A stretch of 64,000 nucleotides of DNA from Kordiimonas sp. SCSIO 12610 (GTDB lineage Bacteria; Pseudomonadota; Alphaproteobacteria; Sphingomonadales; Kordiimonadaceae), in assembly GCF_024398015.1 (NCBI RefSeq), contig NZ_CP073747.1, forward strand, positions 1,870,501-1,934,500. The letters are read 5' to 3'. A program made the position numbers and the translations under genes. Shown piece after piece: positions 63,677 through 64,000 of the stretch (positions are counted from its first letter, which is position 1; every line of letters begins with the position of its first letter). The notes under the pieces were generated by a model. It saw only the letters and a program-made list of their open reading frames with translations, did no database searches and was not told the DNA's origin.

Positions 63677-64000
63677 ATCGGCTTACAGAGTTTACAAGCC
63701 AGTTTATTGCGAATGAGGGGCAGCATATCGACGTTGGGGCCTGCAAGCGACAAATGAGCGAAGGCAAGGCCGCATTCTTTTCAGTTTCAAATAATGAGGG
63801 CGAAACCATTGCTGAAATTCTTCTTCAAATATTTGGAAGTGATGAAACGGATAGAGAGGTCTTTGTTTTGGCAGGGGCCGGGCTTTCGAACATGAAAATA
63901 TTAGAGCGTTGCCTGCCTGTTGTTGAAGAATTTGGCAGCGCTTTCGGGGCTAAGAAGGCCTCATTCATTACGAACCGCGTAGGGCTTGCAAAAGCAATGT
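63658..64000 (+). CDS. viral protein, possibly GNAT-like (partial, runs off the window)
   Basis: Open frame from a GTG at 63658 to the window end, at least 114 residues. Soluble mixed alpha/beta: FTSQFIANEGQHIDVGACK, GETIAEILLQIFG, FVLAGAG, and VEEFGSAFGAKKASFITNRVGLAKAM. The last segment resembles the C-terminal beta-alpha part of GNAT-like proteins common in phage structural modules. This is tentative because the end is missing. Confidence 0.5.
   Translation, partial: MDHVKIDRLTEFTSQFIANEGQHIDVGACKRQMSEGKAAFFSVSNNEGETIAEILLQIFGSDETDREVFVLAGAGLSNMKILERCLPVVEEFGSAFGAKKASFITNRVGLAKAM

Larger units (their letters stand above)
54889..64000. mobile_element. corticovirus-like (PM2-type) provirus or derived element, continuing past the window
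   Basis: Gene content from 54949 on changes at once to short overlapping genes with viral hallmarks. These are a leftward HTH regulator, a methyltransferase, an HUH replication initiator (58683), a FtsK/HerA-type ATPase (61028), a P2-like double-jelly-roll capsid protein (62105) and flanking miniature membrane proteins. That set and order match membrane-containing icosahedral viruses of the PM2 group. No integrase, tail or terminase genes are seen. The left edge is taken as the imperfect inverted repeat at 54889-54916, which is a guess. The right edge is outside the window, so intactness is unknown. Confidence 0.8.

Noticed and set aside
1-64000. CRISPR arrays
   Set aside because: No regularly spaced direct repeats and no cas genes were seen.

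Overview
The window is a moderately AT-rich bacterial chromosome segment, most probably from an alphaproteobacterium. The evidence is a COX15-type heme A synthase, a GyrA-CoaD-peptidylprolyl isomerase-QueA-Tgt cluster, an NDUFAF6-like squalene/phytoene-synthase-family protein, an S9 with the N-terminal extension usual in that class, a PEPxxW-CTERM exoprotein and a clan AA retroviral-type aspartic protease. Kordiimonadales or a relative is a guess from overall flavour only.

From 1 to 54.9 kb the content is ordinary chromosome. It starts with the end of an ABC permease, then heme A synthase, CutA, a zinc-free oxidoreductase and rplM-rpsI. From 4 to 16 kb lie envelope and secreted proteins, a degenerate peptide-deformylase-like protein, an M28 peptidase, glycerate kinase and a DsbD-type thiol transporter with its redoxin. 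From 16 to 24 kb come motA, argC, a gamma-carbonic-anhydrase homologue, sodB, a TPR lipoprotein, chorismate mutase and an OprP-like porin. From 24 to 37 kb come a large BNR-repeat exoprotein, a GST, tRNA-Ser, gyrA-coaD-ppi, queA-tgt, an S33-type hydrolase and tRNA-Lys. From 37 to 46 kb a dense forward block holds cell-wall enzymes (MltB-type transglycosylase, RlpA, DD-carboxypeptidase) followed by tmk-holB-metG-tatD-MBL hydrolase. From 46 to 55 kb lie a PAS sensor whose kinase core has lost its key residues, an Atm1-type ABC exporter, a two-gene molybdenum hydroxylase, a small secreted protein and an acyl-CoA synthetase.

From about 54.9 kb to the end of the window, and continuing beyond it, lies an integrated virus or virus-derived element that resembles corticoviruses (PM2-like, icosahedral, internal membrane). 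It reads: leftward HTH repressor-like gene; a divergent control region with a perfect 13-bp inverted repeat; short ATGA-coupled early genes; a cytosine-C5 methyltransferase; a DUF736-like protein; an HUH rolling-circle replication initiator; a FtsK/HerA-type packaging ATPase; two miniature membrane proteins; a P2-like double-jelly-roll major capsid protein; and a run of small membrane proteins. No tail, terminase, portal or integrase is seen.

The oddest item in the element is a 75-nt tRNA-like sequence with a CAU anticodon at 55987-56061. It has some initiator-tRNA features but lacks the conserved D-loop GG and the T-loop U55. It lies inside an open reading frame that is coupled to both neighbours. 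The control-region hairpin, the tRNA-like locus with two further strong hairpins, and a GC-rich hairpin cluster at 57.6-57.8 kb are the structures the gene list does not explain. Outside the element the main oddities are two apparent pseudoenzymes (deformylase-like and histidine-kinase-like) and an M28 peptidase whose first metal-ligand position is Asp.
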